From the NCBI GenBank assembly GCA_049644325.1, contig JBARRR010000031.1, positions 1-31,860 of the forward strand: a DNA stretch of 31,860 bases, written 5' to 3'. The DNA comes from DASZHA01 sp049644325 (lineage in GTDB: Bacteria > Chloroflexota > Dormibacteria > DASZGP01). How positions within the stretch are numbered: the stretch's first letter is position 1; every line of letters begins with the position of its first letter. The notes under the pieces were generated by a model. It had not been told where the DNA came from. It was given only the letters and a program-made list of their open reading frames with translations, and searched no databases. The position numbers were made by a program, and so were the translations under genes. Shown here one piece after another: positions 7,317-15,663 of this stretch.

Positions 7317-8765
7317 CTAGATGTCGGAGTAGAGGTAAAACTCCCAGGGATGCGGCCGCAGCGCCACCGGCTCGATCTCGTTCTCCTGCTTGTAATCGAT
7401 CCAGGTGTCGATCAGGTCGGCGGTGAAGACACCACCCTCCAGCAGGAAGCCACGGTCCTTGTCCAGCGCCGCGAGGGACTCGCCGAGCGTGCCCGGGGTG
7501 CCCTTGATCCTGGCCTTCTCCTTGGGGCTGAGCTCGTAGATGTCAGCGTCCACGGGCGCCGGTGGCTCGATCTTGTTCTTGATCCCGTCCAGGCCGGCCA
7601 TCAGCATGGAGCTGAAGGCCAGGTAGGGGTTGGCCGACGGGTCAGGGCACCGGAACTCGATGCGCTTGGCCTTGGGGTTGGTGCTGTACATCGGGATGCG
7701 GACGCAGGCCGACCGGTTGCGCTTGGAGTACACCAGGTTGATGGGCGCCTCGTAGCCGGGTACCAGGCGGCGGTAGCTGTTGGTGGTGGGTGCGGCGAAG
7801 GCCAGCAGTGCGGGGGCGTGCTTGAGGATGCCGCCGATGTAGAAGCGGGCCATGTCGCTGATGCCGCCGTAGCCGGTGCCGGAGAAGAGCGGCTTGCCCG
7901 CCTTCCAGAGGCTCTGGTGCACGTGCATCCCGCTGCCGTTGTCCATGAACAGGGGCTTGGGCATGAAGGTCGCCACGTAGCCGCGCGAGGCGGCGAAGTT
8001 CTTGATCACGTACTTGTAGACCTGCATGTTGTCCGCCATCTGCTTGAGGGTGGTGAACTTCAGGTCGATCTCGGCCTGGCCGGCGGTGCCGACCTCGTGG
8101 TGCTGGACCTCGACGCCCAGTCCGGCGTCGATCAGTCGGAGGGTCAGCTCGCTGCGGAAGTCCTGCAGCTTGTCGACCGGCGGCACCGGGAAGTAGCCCT
8201 CCTTATGCCGCGGGCGCATGCCAAGGTTGGGCTCGCCGCCGTCGATGCCGCTGTTCCAGATGCCCTCGTCGGAGTCGATGAAGTAGTAGCCGCTGTGCGC
8301 GTTCTGGTCGAAGGTCAGGCTGTTGAAGATGTAGAACTCGGCCTCCGGGCCGAAGTAGGCTGTGTCGGCCACCTTCGACTTCTGCAGGTAGGCCTCGGCC
8401 TTGGTGGCAATGTAGCGCGGGTCACGGCTGTAAGGCTCGCGGGTGATGGGGTCAAAGATGTCGCAGTGGATGACCAGGGTGGGGACCTGGAGGACCGGGT
8501 CCATGTACGCGGTGGTCGAGTCGGGGAGCAGGAGCATGTCCGACTCGTTGATGGCCTGGAAGCCGCGGATCGACGAGCCGTCGAAACCGAGGCCCTCCTT
8601 GTCGAGGTCGGGGGTGAACTCGTCGACCGGCACCGAGAAGTGCTGGGTCGACCCGGGAAGGTCGGTGAACCGGACGTCTACCATCAGGGCACCCGCCGCC
8701 TTTGCCTTTCGGATCGTCTCGGCCAGGGTGCTCGATGCAACCGCGCCGGTCTTAGCCTTACCCAT
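7317..8765 (-). CDS. glnA: Glutamine synthetase type I (GSI-beta-like)
   Basis: ATP-dependent ligation of ammonium to glutamate, the main nitrogen assimilation step, as a cytoplasmic dodecamer. The 482 residues hold the standard GS motifs in order: GFDGSSIRGF, GPEAEFYIF, NGSGMHVHQSLW, VPGYEAPINLVYSKRNRSACVRIP and FRCPDPSANPYLAF. The C-terminus PHPWEFYLYSDI and the length fit the GSI-beta type. A tyrosine is present where adenylylation occurs in that type (DADIYELSPKEK, compare NLYDLP), so control by GlnE-type adenylylation is possible. The start ATG 8765 has GGAGG 6 bases upstream. It is probably transcribed alone from the 219-bp gap upstream. A second, alpha-type GS lies at 19779. Confidence 0.96.
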   Translation of the reverse strand: MGKAKTGAVASSTLAETIRKAKAAGALMVDVRFTDLPGSTQHFSVPVDEFTPDLDKEGLGFDGSSIRGFQAINESDMLLLPDSTTAYMDPVLQVPTLVIHCDIFDPITREPYSRDPRYIATKAEAYLQKSKVADTAYFGPEAEFYIFNSLTFDQNAHSGYYFIDSDEGIWNSGIDGGEPNLGMRPRHKEGYFPVPPVDKLQDFRSELTLRLIDAGLGVEVQHHEVGTAGQAEIDLKFTTLKQMADNMQVYKYVIKNFAASRGYVATFMPKPLFMDNGSGMHVHQSLWKAGKPLFSGTGYGGISDMARFYIGGILKHAPALLAFAAPTTNSYRRLVPGYEAPINLVYSKRNRSACVRIPMYSTNPKAKRIEFRCPDPSANPYLAFSSMLMAGLDGIKNKIEPPAPVDADIYELSPKEKARIKGTPGTLGESLAALDKDRGFLLEGGVFTADLIDTWIDYKQENEIEPVALRPHPWEFYLYSDI

Positions 8766-8792
8766 CGGAATCCTCCATCTCCATCTCTAACT

Positions 8793-8806
8793 CCGGCGTA
8801 TGCCGG
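8793..8806 (-). promoter_or_regulatory. Inverted repeat in the glnA promoter/leader
   Basis: CCGGC-GTAT-GCCGG, a perfect 5-bp inverted repeat 28 bases before the glnA start. On the minus strand it lies between a TTGAGT and a TTAGAG that could serve as -35 and -10, so it might be an operator. Assignment is weak. Confidence 0.3.
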
Positions 8807-8923
8807 TCACTCAAGGGCTGTGGGGCGCAGAAAACCGGGAACCCCCGCCGCGCACCAAGCGAGGCTACACGGCGGAATCAACTACGCGCTTGTGGCCCTT
8901 CCACGATCCGCGACCTGGCTCGA

Positions 8924-8940
8924 TCGTGCGTACCGCACGA
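8924..8940. repeat. Inverted repeat between ABC permease and glnA
   Basis: TCGTGCG-TAC-CGCACGA, a perfect 7-bp inverted repeat with a 3-base centre, 44 bp after the permease stop and 158 bp before glnA. There is no T-tract on either side. It may be an operator or a weak terminator of the sigma/ABC operon. Confidence 0.4.
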
Positions 8941-8984
8941 CCGGGAATTATGCCAAAGGCTGGGTGGCGGCCCCGGGGCCGGGG

Positions 8985-9899
8985 TCAGATCTCCCGGCGG
9001 TGGAAGCTATAGACCGTGAGCGCAAGCATGGCGATTAGCCATCCTGCGCACCACAAGAGATAGGTGAGCGGGGGAGGGTTGAGCTCGAGGAACGGGTTGG
9101 CGCTGGCTGCCCGGCCGGCGGCGCCGGCGGCGCGGGCGATGGTGATGATCGCGGCCGGCTCCATGCTGTAGACGGCGCCGCGCCAGAGGCCGTCGGTAGG
9201 GAGGAGGAGCTGGGTGGTGGTGCCGATGTGGGTGATGGTGCTGTTCTGGAAGGCCGCCCCGACGGCGCCGGCGATGCCGCCGAGCCACGAGATGCCGTAG
9301 GCGCCAAGCGCGATGACGCCGCCGGTCATCCCCGACAGCCGGGTGCTGATCAGGAGCGCCAGCGTCATCAGCACCACGGTCTCGGCGATCAGGAACAGGA
9401 TCGTGAACACCGGGCTGGGGGGCTGGTAGTCGGTGATCAGGTAGACGCCGATCAGTTCGAACACGACCGTGCCCGTAATGTAGGTGGAGACCAGCGCCAC
9501 CAGGCCCAGCCACTTCCCCAGCACCACGTCAGCGCGGCTCAGGGGGCGGGTAAGGATCGCCAGGGAGATGCCGGACTCCACGTCGCCCGAGATCATCGGG
9601 GCGGCGACGAAGACAGCGCTCAGGGCCAGCACGAAGCTGAACATGAACATGATCAGGATCAGGATCTGGGAGACCACGGTCTTCAGCTCCAGCGGCGTCA
9701 GTGGCTGCTCGTTGGGGCCGGTGATGGTGGTCAATTTGTAGATGCCGAAGAGGGTCACGCCGATGACCACGATGGTCAGGCCCAGCAGTGCCAGCAGCAG
9801 CTTGCGCCGCGACGTCTCGCGGATGGTGAGGCGCATGATCGCCCAGATGACGCGGGGCTGCAGCCCCAGCAGGCCGTTGCCGATCAGGGCGGTGTCCAT
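8985..9899 (-). CDS. ABC-2 type transporter permease
   Basis: The membrane half of an ABC exporter. The 304 residues carry about six hydrophobic helices (e.g. KLLLALLGLTIVVIGVTLF, FMFSFVLALSAVFVAAPMI, ILFLIAETVVLMTLALLI). The segment ISGDVESGISLAILTRPLSRADVVLGKWLG is the characteristic cytoplasmic loop of ABC-2 permeases (family pattern D-x-E-x-G-x-x-x-x-L-x-x-P-x-x-R). The ATG overlaps the stop of the ATPase gene by one base (TGATG), so the two are translationally coupled. It is the last gene of the sigma/anti-sigma/ABC unit. The substrate is unknown. Confidence 0.9.
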   Translation of the reverse strand: MDTALIGNGLLGLQPRVIWAIMRLTIRETSRRKLLLALLGLTIVVIGVTLFGIYKLTTITGPNEQPLTPLELKTVVSQILILIMFMFSFVLALSAVFVAAPMISGDVESGISLAILTRPLSRADVVLGKWLGLVALVSTYITGTVVFELIGVYLITDYQPPSPVFTILFLIAETVVLMTLALLISTRLSGMTGGVIALGAYGISWLGGIAGAVGAAFQNSTITHIGTTTQLLLPTDGLWRGAVYSMEPAAIITIARAAGAAGRAASANPFLELNPPPLTYLLWCAGWLIAMLALTVYSFHRREI

Positions 9900-10942
9900 C
9901 AGGCCTCGAGCTCCACGTGGTTGCCGCCGAGCAGCTCCATGAAGCGGTCCTCGAGGCTCTCGTGTCGGGGCTCGACCGCGTAGACGCGGGCACCGCGGGA
10001 GACCGCCTCCGCGACGATGTCGGGGACGACCTCGGGGCCGGCGCCCTCGATCGACAGCCAGCCGTCGCCTTCGCTGACGGCGCCAAAGCGCGAAAGCACC
10101 TGGATGCCGGCGGCGTCCAGCCCGCTGACCCGCAGGCGGACGCCGACCTTGCTGGCCAGCAGGTCGTCGAGGGTGCCGGTGGCGATGACGCTGCCGTGGT
10201 CGACGATGGCCACCCGGTCGCAGACGGCCTCGACCTCGGTCAGCAGGTGGGAGTTGAGGAAGACGGTAGTGCCCCGCGCCTTCATGTGCCGGATGATCTC
10301 GCGCACATCGCGGCGACCAACCGGGTCCAGCGCCGAGGTGGGCTCGTCGAGGAAGACCATGTGGGGGCTGCCCAGCAACGCCACGCCCAGGCCGAGCCGC
10401 TGCTGCATGCCCTTGGAGAAGTTGGCGACACGGTCGTCGCCTCGGTCACTGAGGCCGACGGTGCTGAGCGCGTACTCGATCTCGTGCTTCCAGGTGGGGC
10501 GCGGCAGCTGGGCCAGCTCGCAGTGGAGCTTGAGGACCTCGGCGGCCTGAAGCCAGCCCTGGTAGCGGAAGAGCTCGGGCAGGTAGCCGATGTGCCGCCG
10601 GGTGCTCTGGTCGCCGAGTGGCGCGCCCAGGACCCAGGCGTGGCCGGAGGTGGGCCGGGCCAGGCCAAGGAGCAGCTTGACCGACGTGGTCTTGCCGGCG
10701 CCGTTAGGGCCGAGGAAGCCGAAGACCTCGCCACGGGGCACCGTCATGGAGAGGTCGACCAGCGCCTCGACGTCGCCGTAGCGCTTGGTCAGGCCGACGG
10801 TGTGCAAAGCCGAGGAGGCCGCGGCTGCGGCCTCCTCGGTCAGACCAGGGTCGTGGACCCGGCGGGACGGGACTCCCACCACGGCCACGGGTCCGGCGGG
10901 GAATGGGGCGCTCCCCGCGGACCGTGCCTCGTCTGGCATCAC
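9899..10942 (-). CDS. ABC transporter ATP-binding protein (CcmA/DrrA-like)
   Basis: ATPase subunit partnering the downstream permease. Of 347 residues, the first 45 or so are a non-conserved Ala/Pro-rich extension, then the nucleotide-binding domain: Walker A GPNGAGKTT (78-86), Q-loop region YLPELFRYQGW, signature FSKGMQQRLG (175-184), Walker B VFLDEPTSALDP (196-207) and switch His in LNSHLLTEVE. The C-terminal part after ~260 resembles the regulatory domain of drug-exporter ATPases. The usual start could be further in, near GLTKRYGDVEAL, but ATG 10942 lies only 14 bp after the anti-sigma stop, which suits an operon. Role in export of a peptide or drug is inferred from family. Confidence 0.93.
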   Translation of the reverse strand: MMPDEARSAGSAPFPAGPVAVVGVPSRRVHDPGLTEEAAAAASSALHTVGLTKRYGDVEALVDLSMTVPRGEVFGFLGPNGAGKTTSVKLLLGLARPTSGHAWVLGAPLGDQSTRRHIGYLPELFRYQGWLQAAEVLKLHCELAQLPRPTWKHEIEYALSTVGLSDRGDDRVANFSKGMQQRLGLGVALLGSPHMVFLDEPTSALDPVGRRDVREIIRHMKARGTTVFLNSHLLTEVEAVCDRVAIVDHGSVIATGTLDDLLASKVGVRLRVSGLDAAGIQVLSRFGAVSEGDGWLSIEGAGPEVVPDIVAEAVSRGARVYAVEPRHESLEDRFMELLGGNHVELEA

Positions 10943-10956
10943 CCCGTCGTCCTGGC

Positions 10957-12204
10957 TCAGTGCAGCGACCTGGCCACCCCGGTGACCTCGCTCTCGGTCA
11001 TGGTCCCAACGGCGGCGTAGAGGACACCGTCCTTGGTCCAGACCACGCCGCTGCCCAGCCCGGTGGAGTCACCAACGAACAGGCCCTTGGCGCCGTTGAT
11101 GTCGACCTGGTGACTCTGCTGGCCGGTGGGAACCGGGATCGGCAGGGTCGTCGACGGGTCGCCGATGGCCCGGATCTGGGCGGCAAGGTCAGCTGGGAAC
11201 CCGGGCAGTGAGAGAAGGTAGTCCTCGATCGCCGTGACCGAGGCGCCGTTGGAGCTGACCACCGGGGTGGTCATCTCGACGACGCCCATGGTCGGGATCC
11301 TGGTCCCGGAGAGGATGCCGGCGCCGGGGTCGGCGTTGGCAGGAGCGCCGGGCTTCACTGCGCCGGGATCAGCGGCGTCTGAGGCTGGACCACGTGTGGC
11401 GGCGCTACTCCCCTGGTTGGCCACGCCCGCCCCGCGGCTGACGGCGTCACTGGAGGCGCCGTAGACGGCGACGATGCCGGGGCCCGCGGTGACCGTCAGG
11501 GTGCTGCCGTCAAGCCCGGCCGGCATCGCCGGCAGGGTCTGGTGGTTGGCCGTGGCCCAGCCCTGGGCCTTGGCGGCGCTGAAGGTGAACGAGGCCTGCA
11601 GCTGCGACATCGTCAGGTACTGCGGCGTGCCCTTGGCCCGGTCGGGGACCGAAGCGTCGCTGGGTGCTTTGAGGGTCAGGCCCGATGCGGCCTGGGCCGC
11701 GGCAGCGTCCGCCGCGGGGGTGAACTTGGGTGCCTTGGTGAACTTCATGTCGCCAAACTGGCTCAGGTCCGGCAGCCCCTTGAGGTCGCTGGGCTGGACC
11801 TGGACCGCCTGGAACTGCTGCGGCTCGAAGACCTTGACAAAGTTCTCGGCCACGCCAGTGGCCACCAGTGCGACCAGCATGGCGGTGGCCAGCGCCAGCG
11901 CGGCCGCGGGCCGGGCGGCGCGGCTGCCGCCGGAGCCGAAGACGGCGGTGAGCCGGTTCCAGGGCGTGCGCCGGTAGGCCTTCGAGCCATCGGCGTCGCG
12001 GCGCAGGCGCTGCAAAGCGGCCTGGGTGTCGACCCCGCTCTCGGGTACCGCCATCAGCATGCCGGCGCGCTCGGCCTCGGCGGCGATGGCCATCGCCTTC
12101 TCGCGGCAGGCCGCGCATTCCTGGTAATGATCCTTCTCCGCCCCGGTGGTGCTGAGGGGCTCGTCCTGCATCCGTCGCAGGGTTCCATCGCTAAGGTGTC
12201 GCAT
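10957..12204 (-). CDS. Membrane anti-sigma factor with zinc-binding N-terminus
   Basis: Probable partner that holds the ECF sigma factor at the membrane. The 415 residues begin with a zinc anti-sigma motif, His 26-x3-Cys 30-x2-Cys 33 (HYQECAAC). A cytoplasmic linker follows, then a membrane helix at about 98-119 (AALALATAMLVALVATGV). About 295 residues lie outside. The last 60 (INGAKGLFVGDSTG, VVWTKDGVLYAAVGTM) resemble the DUF4367-type sensor domain often attached to anti-sigma factors; a Ala/Gly/Pro-rich, low-complexity stretch lies before it. The gene overlaps the sigma gene by 14 bp, the usual coupled arrangement. The signal sensed is unknown. Confidence 0.85.
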   Translation of the reverse strand: MRHLSDGTLRRMQDEPLSTTGAEKDHYQECAACREKAMAIAAEAERAGMLMAVPESGVDTQAALQRLRRDADGSKAYRRTPWNRLTAVFGSGGSRAARPAAALALATAMLVALVATGVAENFVKVFEPQQFQAVQVQPSDLKGLPDLSQFGDMKFTKAPKFTPAADAAAAQAASGLTLKAPSDASVPDRAKGTPQYLTMSQLQASFTFSAAKAQGWATANHQTLPAMPAGLDGSTLTVTAGPGIVAVYGASSDAVSRGAGVANQGSSAATRGPASDAADPGAVKPGAPANADPGAGILSGTRIPTMGVVEMTTPVVSSNGASVTAIEDYLLSLPGFPADLAAQIRAIGDPSTTLPIPVPTGQQSHQVDINGAKGLFVGDSTGLGSGVVWTKDGVLYAAVGTMTESEVTGVARSLH

Positions 12205-12772
12205 TGGTGACCTCCGTGCGCAATCTCTGTTCGGCTCGACGCAGCAGGGTCCCTACCTGGCCGATAGACACTCCCAGGGCGCTGGCAACCTCGGCATAGC
12301 TGAGCCCGCTGTAGCGCAGGGCCAGCACCGCCGAGCTCTTCTTAGGCAGGCGGCGCATGGCCTCCCGCACCATCTGACGCTCCTCGCTCTGCTCCAGGAT
12401 CGCCTGGGGATCCGCGACCTGCTCGTCGGAGGCGGGCGCAGTCACCTCCTCACGCCGCACGCGGCGTCGGTTGCCACGAATGACGTTGAGCGCGGAGTGC
12501 CAGGCGGCCCGGTGGAGCCAGGCCGCGGCGTACTGAGCTTCGGGGTCGTGATGGCGATGGAAAGAGAGGAAGACCTCCTGGGCCACCTCCTCCGCCTCGT
12601 GCCGGTTGGCCAGCACGCGGTTGGCGATCGCCACCACCCTGGGGTATTCGGCGACAAAGAGCCGTTCGAAGGCTTCCGGCAGCCGGTTGCCGGTCCGCTG
12701 ACGATCATCGACAGCTGCGTCCTGTCGAGTCCTGGCAGGGATGACGTTCACCCCGACTGCCTCAGCCTCCAT
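12191..12772 (-). CDS. ECF-type RNA polymerase sigma factor
   Basis: A 193-residue alternative sigma factor with only regions 2 and 4. Region 2 spans about residues 31-100 (FERLFVAEYPRVVAIANRVLANRHEAEEVAQEVFLSF, then AAWLHRAAWHSALNVIRGNRRR). Region 4 spans about 130-185, with a helix-turn-helix in LSYAEVASALGVSIGQVGTLLRRAEQRLR. The first ~30 residues are a non-conserved extension; the start could be internal. It heads the operon with its anti-sigma and an ABC exporter, so the exporter genes are likely part of its regulon. Family and role are clear; the inducing stress is not. Confidence 0.93.
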   Translation of the reverse strand: MEAEAVGVNVIPARTRQDAAVDDRQRTGNRLPEAFERLFVAEYPRVVAIANRVLANRHEAEEVAQEVFLSFHRHHDPEAQYAAAWLHRAAWHSALNVIRGNRRRVRREEVTAPASDEQVADPQAILEQSEERQMVREAMRRLPKKSSAVLALRYSGLSYAEVASALGVSIGQVGTLLRRAEQRLRTEVTNATP

Positions 12773-12820
12773 GTCTCTGTAAGCACCACCGATCTTCGGA
12801 TTGTGACACCGAGGTGGTGG

Positions 12821-12827
12821 GATTCCC
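12821..12827 (-). promoter_or_regulatory. Possible ECF-type -35 box before the sigma gene
   Basis: The minus strand reads GGGAATC about 50 bases before the sigma start, similar to the GGAAT -35 boxes of several ECF promoters. I see no convincing -10 partner, so autoregulation is only a suggestion. Confidence 0.22.
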
Positions 12828-12848
12828 GTTAGTTGGAGGCCAACCGCG

Positions 12849-13643
12849 TCAGCCGCGCCGGGCCCAGAGGTCCTCGACCAGGAGGCGCTGATCGGTGCTG
12901 AGGTAAGGAGGGTTGCCGGCGCGGGCGTTGGCGGCGGCGTGCTCCGGGTTGCCGGTGGCGGGGATGAGGACGTGGACCCTCTCGTCGCTGAGGGCCCACT
13001 TCAGGACCGCCTCGGCCCAGGTCTGTACGCCCAGCTCGGCCAGAGCGTCAGGCCCAGGGCCGCGGCCCAGCCCGCCGGCGCCCAGCGGCCGCATCACGAC
13101 CACGCCGAGGTCAAGCTCGGCGGCCAGCGGCAGGATCTCGGCCTCGACCTCGCGCTCGTCGGGGTTATAGGGGACCTGGATGGCGTCGATGCGGCCGGTA
13201 CGCATCACCTGGGCGAGATCGGGGAAGGCCGAGGGCAGGTATTGGGTCGCGCCCAGGAGCCCAATCCGGCCTGCGTCCCGCTCGCTCTCCATCCACTCGA
13301 GGTGCACTCGCCAGGCGACGAGGTTGTGGACCTGCTCCAGCTCGACGTGGCCGTCGAACCAGCGCAGCTGGCGGGCGTACTGGGCGCGGCCCTCGTCCAC
13401 GGAGGGCGTCCAGACCTTGGTGGCGACCACGGTGTCCTGCCGGCGGCCGCGCAGCGCGGCGGAAAGAGCCACCTCGGCCTGGCCGTACATGGGGGAGGTG
13501 TCGACCACCCGGCCGCCCTCGGCGAAAAGGCTCTCCACCACCCGGCGCGGGCCGTCGACGTCGTCGGTGTCGAAGACCTTCCAGGTGCCGAGCCCGATGA
13601 CGGGCAGATCCCGGTTGGACCGGCCGAAGCGCCGCGTTTCCAT
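12849..13643 (-). CDS. Aldo/keto reductase
   Basis: NADPH-dependent oxidoreductase with the (beta/alpha)8 barrel of the aldo/keto reductase family; 264 residues, a little shorter than the usual 280-320. The catalytic tetrad can be placed: Asp and Tyr in RVVDTSPMYG, Lys in VVATKVW, His in LEQVHNL. The C-terminal coenzyme-binding part has VLIPATGNPEHAAANARA, the normal phosphate-binding pattern. The substrate is not evident. Its neighbours are the ECF sigma gene downstream and the PucR-type regulator upstream, with no functional link visible. Translation seems leaderless. Confidence 0.9.
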   Translation of the reverse strand: METRRFGRSNRDLPVIGLGTWKVFDTDDVDGPRRVVESLFAEGGRVVDTSPMYGQAEVALSAALRGRRQDTVVATKVWTPSVDEGRAQYARQLRWFDGHVELEQVHNLVAWRVHLEWMESERDAGRIGLLGATQYLPSAFPDLAQVMRTGRIDAIQVPYNPDEREVEAEILPLAAELDLGVVVMRPLGAGGLGRGPGPDALAELGVQTWAEAVLKWALSDERVHVLIPATGNPEHAAANARAGNPPYLSTDQRLLVEDLWARRG

Positions 13644-13650
13644 CGACCTG

Positions 13651-13656
13651 ATGCTA
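13651..13656 (-). promoter_or_regulatory. Candidate leaderless -10 element (aldo/keto reductase)
   Basis: Minus strand TAGCAT followed by 7 bases and the ATG at 13643; no Shine-Dalgarno in the interval or just upstream apart from a lone AGG. Confidence 0.5.
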
Positions 13657-13701
13657 CGGGCGATCGGGGCCTGGCCGCGTGGCGCGGGCCCGCGGGCCGT
13701 G

Positions 13702-15507
13702 CTAGTCGGGCAGCAGGGAGCGGGCGCGCAGGGCGATGCTCAACGCCACCCGGGTCTCCGCATCCTCCAGGGACACGCCCAGCAGCGACTCGATTCGCTG
13801 GATGCGGTAGGCGAGCGAGTTGACGTGGAGGTGGAGCACCCGCGCCGCCGCGCGCCGGTTCCAGTGCTCCGCGGAGAGGCGCTCGAGGGTCTCGATCAGG
13901 GGCGTGCGCCGTCCCTCCTGGTAGCGCATCAAGGGACCGAGCGTCTCCTCGACGAACCGTGCCAGCGCCAGCGGGTTCTGCACCTCCAGCAGCAGCCGGA
14001 AGGCGCCCAGGTTGCGGTACGAGGCGACCTGCCTGAGGGCGCCGCCACGCCGCGCCAAGCGCAACGACTGGCGGGCCTCGTCGTGGGAACGGGGCAGCTC
14101 ATGAACGTCCTGGGTGGCGTTGCCGATGCCCAGGGAGAAGGTGCCGTCGCGGACGACGCGGTGGATTGTCTGCAGGATGAGGTCACCGAAGACCTCGAGC
14201 GTGCGCAGCTCGCCGGCGGGCGGCGGACCGTCGTCCTCGGCCTCGGCCACCGGTATCACCAGCACCAACGAGGCCGACCGGGTGACCACCAGGGACTGGC
14301 TGAAGCGCCGCGTAACCAGGTCGGAGACCAGGCGGTGGAGCCTGTCCTGGAGGCTGCCTGACTCCAGCGCCTGGGCCGCGGACTCGTCGTCCGGCTCGAC
14401 CACCATCACCCACGACCTGGCTGAGACGCGGTAGCCCAGGCGCTCGGCCTGGTCGGCAAGCCGGGCGTACTCATCGCGCTCCAGCGCGTGGCCGAGGAGC
14501 TCTTCGACGAGGTCGCCGCGGAGCCGCCGCTCGACCTCGGCAGCGGCCCTTTCCTTGGCCAGCTCCAGGGCCAGCACGGTGGCCCCGTGCTCGAGGGCCC
14601 GCCGCCGGTTGGGGTGCTCGACCGGGGAGGCGTCGGCGGCGAGCACGCCCAGCAGCTCGTCGCCGGCGCGGATCGGGGTGAGCGTCAGATCGCGCGGCGG
14701 CCGGCCGGCCGTGATCTCGATGGGCTCCCCAGAGCTCGACGCCGAGATCGACGTGGGGATCTCGATCCGGCTGATCCCCAGGGCCTCGTTCTTGCCCGCC
14801 TTGCCGGCGCGCTCGAAGCGGAAACCGGCGGGGTCGAAGAGCTCGACGCGGGCACCGCGCAGGGTGGCGATGGCTTCGAGGATGGCGCCGGGTCCGGCGC
14901 CCGACAGCGCCAACGAGGTGAAGCGCTCATGGATCGCCTGGGAGCCGCGGATCTCCTCCAGCTGCGCCTCCAGCCGACGGTGCATCTCGCTCCGCTCGAG
15001 GATGCCGGCCACCTGGCCGGCGATGGCGGCGAGGAAATCGATGTCGGCTTTCTCGAACTCGCGCCGGTCCTCCGACTGGACATTGAACACGCCGACCATC
15101 CGGGACCCGGCAAGGATTGGCACCGACAGCATCGCCGTTAGCCGCTTCTGGTCCACGCCGCGGATCCACTGGAAGCGCGGCTCCTGGGTGACGTCGGGGA
15201 CCACCAGCGGCTGCCGGTGCAGGGCCACCCAGCCGGTCACGCCGTCACCCAGCTTCATTCGCGCCTTGCCCACGTTCTGGCTGTCGAGGCCGTTGGTGGC
15301 GGTCAGGACCAGGTCGTCCTCTGCGGTGTTGTAGAGGTAGAGGGAGCAGACCTCGACCTGCATGGCGCCGGTGGTCTCGTTGATGATCAGATCGAGAAGG
15401 GCGTCGGGCTCGATCGTGGAGGCTGCCGCCTTGCTCAGGCGCTGGAGGAAGAGCAGCTCACGAAGGGAAGACTCCTCCGGGGGTTGAACTACGCGGACCT
15501 GCGTCAT
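13702..15507 (-). CDS. GAF-domain PucR/CdaR-type transcriptional regulator
   Basis: A 601-residue cytoplasmic regulator. A GAF domain occupies about residues 28-175 (ASTIEPDALLDLIINETTGAM, DGVTGWVALHRQPLVVPDV, MLSVPILAGSRMVGVFNVQS), likely the ligand sensor. A second, weaker GAF-like region follows. A CdaR GGDEF-like domain lies around 340-520, without cyclase motifs. The C-terminal PucR HTH (HTH_30) is clear: LIETLERLSAEHWNRRAAARVLHLHVNSLAYRIQRIESLLGVSL. The gene is divergent from the NTF2-like gene, and a 19-bp palindrome sits over its own promoter and again before the amino acid permease, making those genes the likely regulon. The ligand is unknown. PucR relatives often govern purine, amino acid or other nitrogen-compound use. 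Confidence 0.9.
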   Translation of the reverse strand: MTQVRVVQPPEESSLRELLFLQRLSKAAASTIEPDALLDLIINETTGAMQVEVCSLYLYNTAEDDLVLTATNGLDSQNVGKARMKLGDGVTGWVALHRQPLVVPDVTQEPRFQWIRGVDQKRLTAMLSVPILAGSRMVGVFNVQSEDRREFEKADIDFLAAIAGQVAGILERSEMHRRLEAQLEEIRGSQAIHERFTSLALSGAGPGAILEAIATLRGARVELFDPAGFRFERAGKAGKNEALGISRIEIPTSISASSSGEPIEITAGRPPRDLTLTPIRAGDELLGVLAADASPVEHPNRRRALEHGATVLALELAKERAAAEVERRLRGDLVEELLGHALERDEYARLADQAERLGYRVSARSWVMVVEPDDESAAQALESGSLQDRLHRLVSDLVTRRFSQSLVVTRSASLVLVIPVAEAEDDGPPPAGELRTLEVFGDLILQTIHRVVRDGTFSLGIGNATQDVHELPRSHDEARQSLRLARRGGALRQVASYRNLGAFRLLLEVQNPLALARFVEETLGPLMRYQEGRRTPLIETLERLSAEHWNRRAAARVLHLHVNSLAYRIQRIESLLGVSLEDAETRVALSIALRARSLLPD

Positions 15508-15514
15508 GGGGGTG

Positions 15515-15520
15515 AGTCTA
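15515..15520 (-). promoter_or_regulatory. Candidate leaderless -10 element of the pucR-type gene
   Basis: Minus strand TAGACT followed by 7 bases (CACCCCC) and the ATG at 15507; no Shine-Dalgarno is possible in this C-rich interval. A -35 box at normal spacing would fall at about 15538-15543, touching the palindrome at 15541. Confidence 0.55.
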
Positions 15521-15540
15521 TCCGGCTAGACGGTTGTTTC

Positions 15541-15559
15541 TTTGTGTTGAAGACACAAA
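15541..15559. promoter_or_regulatory. Operator candidate 1: TTTGTGT-N5-ACACAAA
   Basis: Perfect 7-bp inverted repeat with a 5-base centre (TGAAG), 34 bp upstream of the pucR-type start codon and overlapping the expected -35 position of its promoter. It lies in an unusually AT-rich gap shared with the divergent NTF2-like gene, so one site could control both. The same arms and spacing recur at 16102-16120. Confidence 0.7.
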
Positions 15560-15625
15560 TTTGGTCGGTTGGGATTCTTTGGCTTGTACTTAGGACACTA
15601 AATTCGAATCTTGCGGCATTTGACG

Positions 15626-15631
15626 TAGGCT
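15626..15631 (+). promoter_or_regulatory. Candidate -10 element of the NTF2-like gene
   Basis: TAGGCT, 33 bases before ATG 15664, leaving a leader that carries a GGAG Shine-Dalgarno. The -35 box is not clear. Confidence 0.3.
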
Positions 15632-15663
15632 TTTGGCGAGTTCGAAGCCAACGGAGATTCGAG

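Noticed and set aside
8951..8966. Sigma-54 promoter for glnA
   Set aside because: The minus strand has TTGGCATAATT, which resembles a -24 box, but no TTGC-type -12 box follows at the required spacing.
7350..9038. 562-codon open frame on the plus strand
   Set aside because: Antisense to glnA, whose motifs are unmistakable; the translation is low-complexity Val/Gly/Ala/Leu typical of a high-GC shadow frame.
15217..15663. N-terminal extension of the NTF2-like gene
   Set aside because: The frame is open but runs antisense through the 5' end of the regulator and its promoter; the NTF2-like fold begins at ATG 15664.
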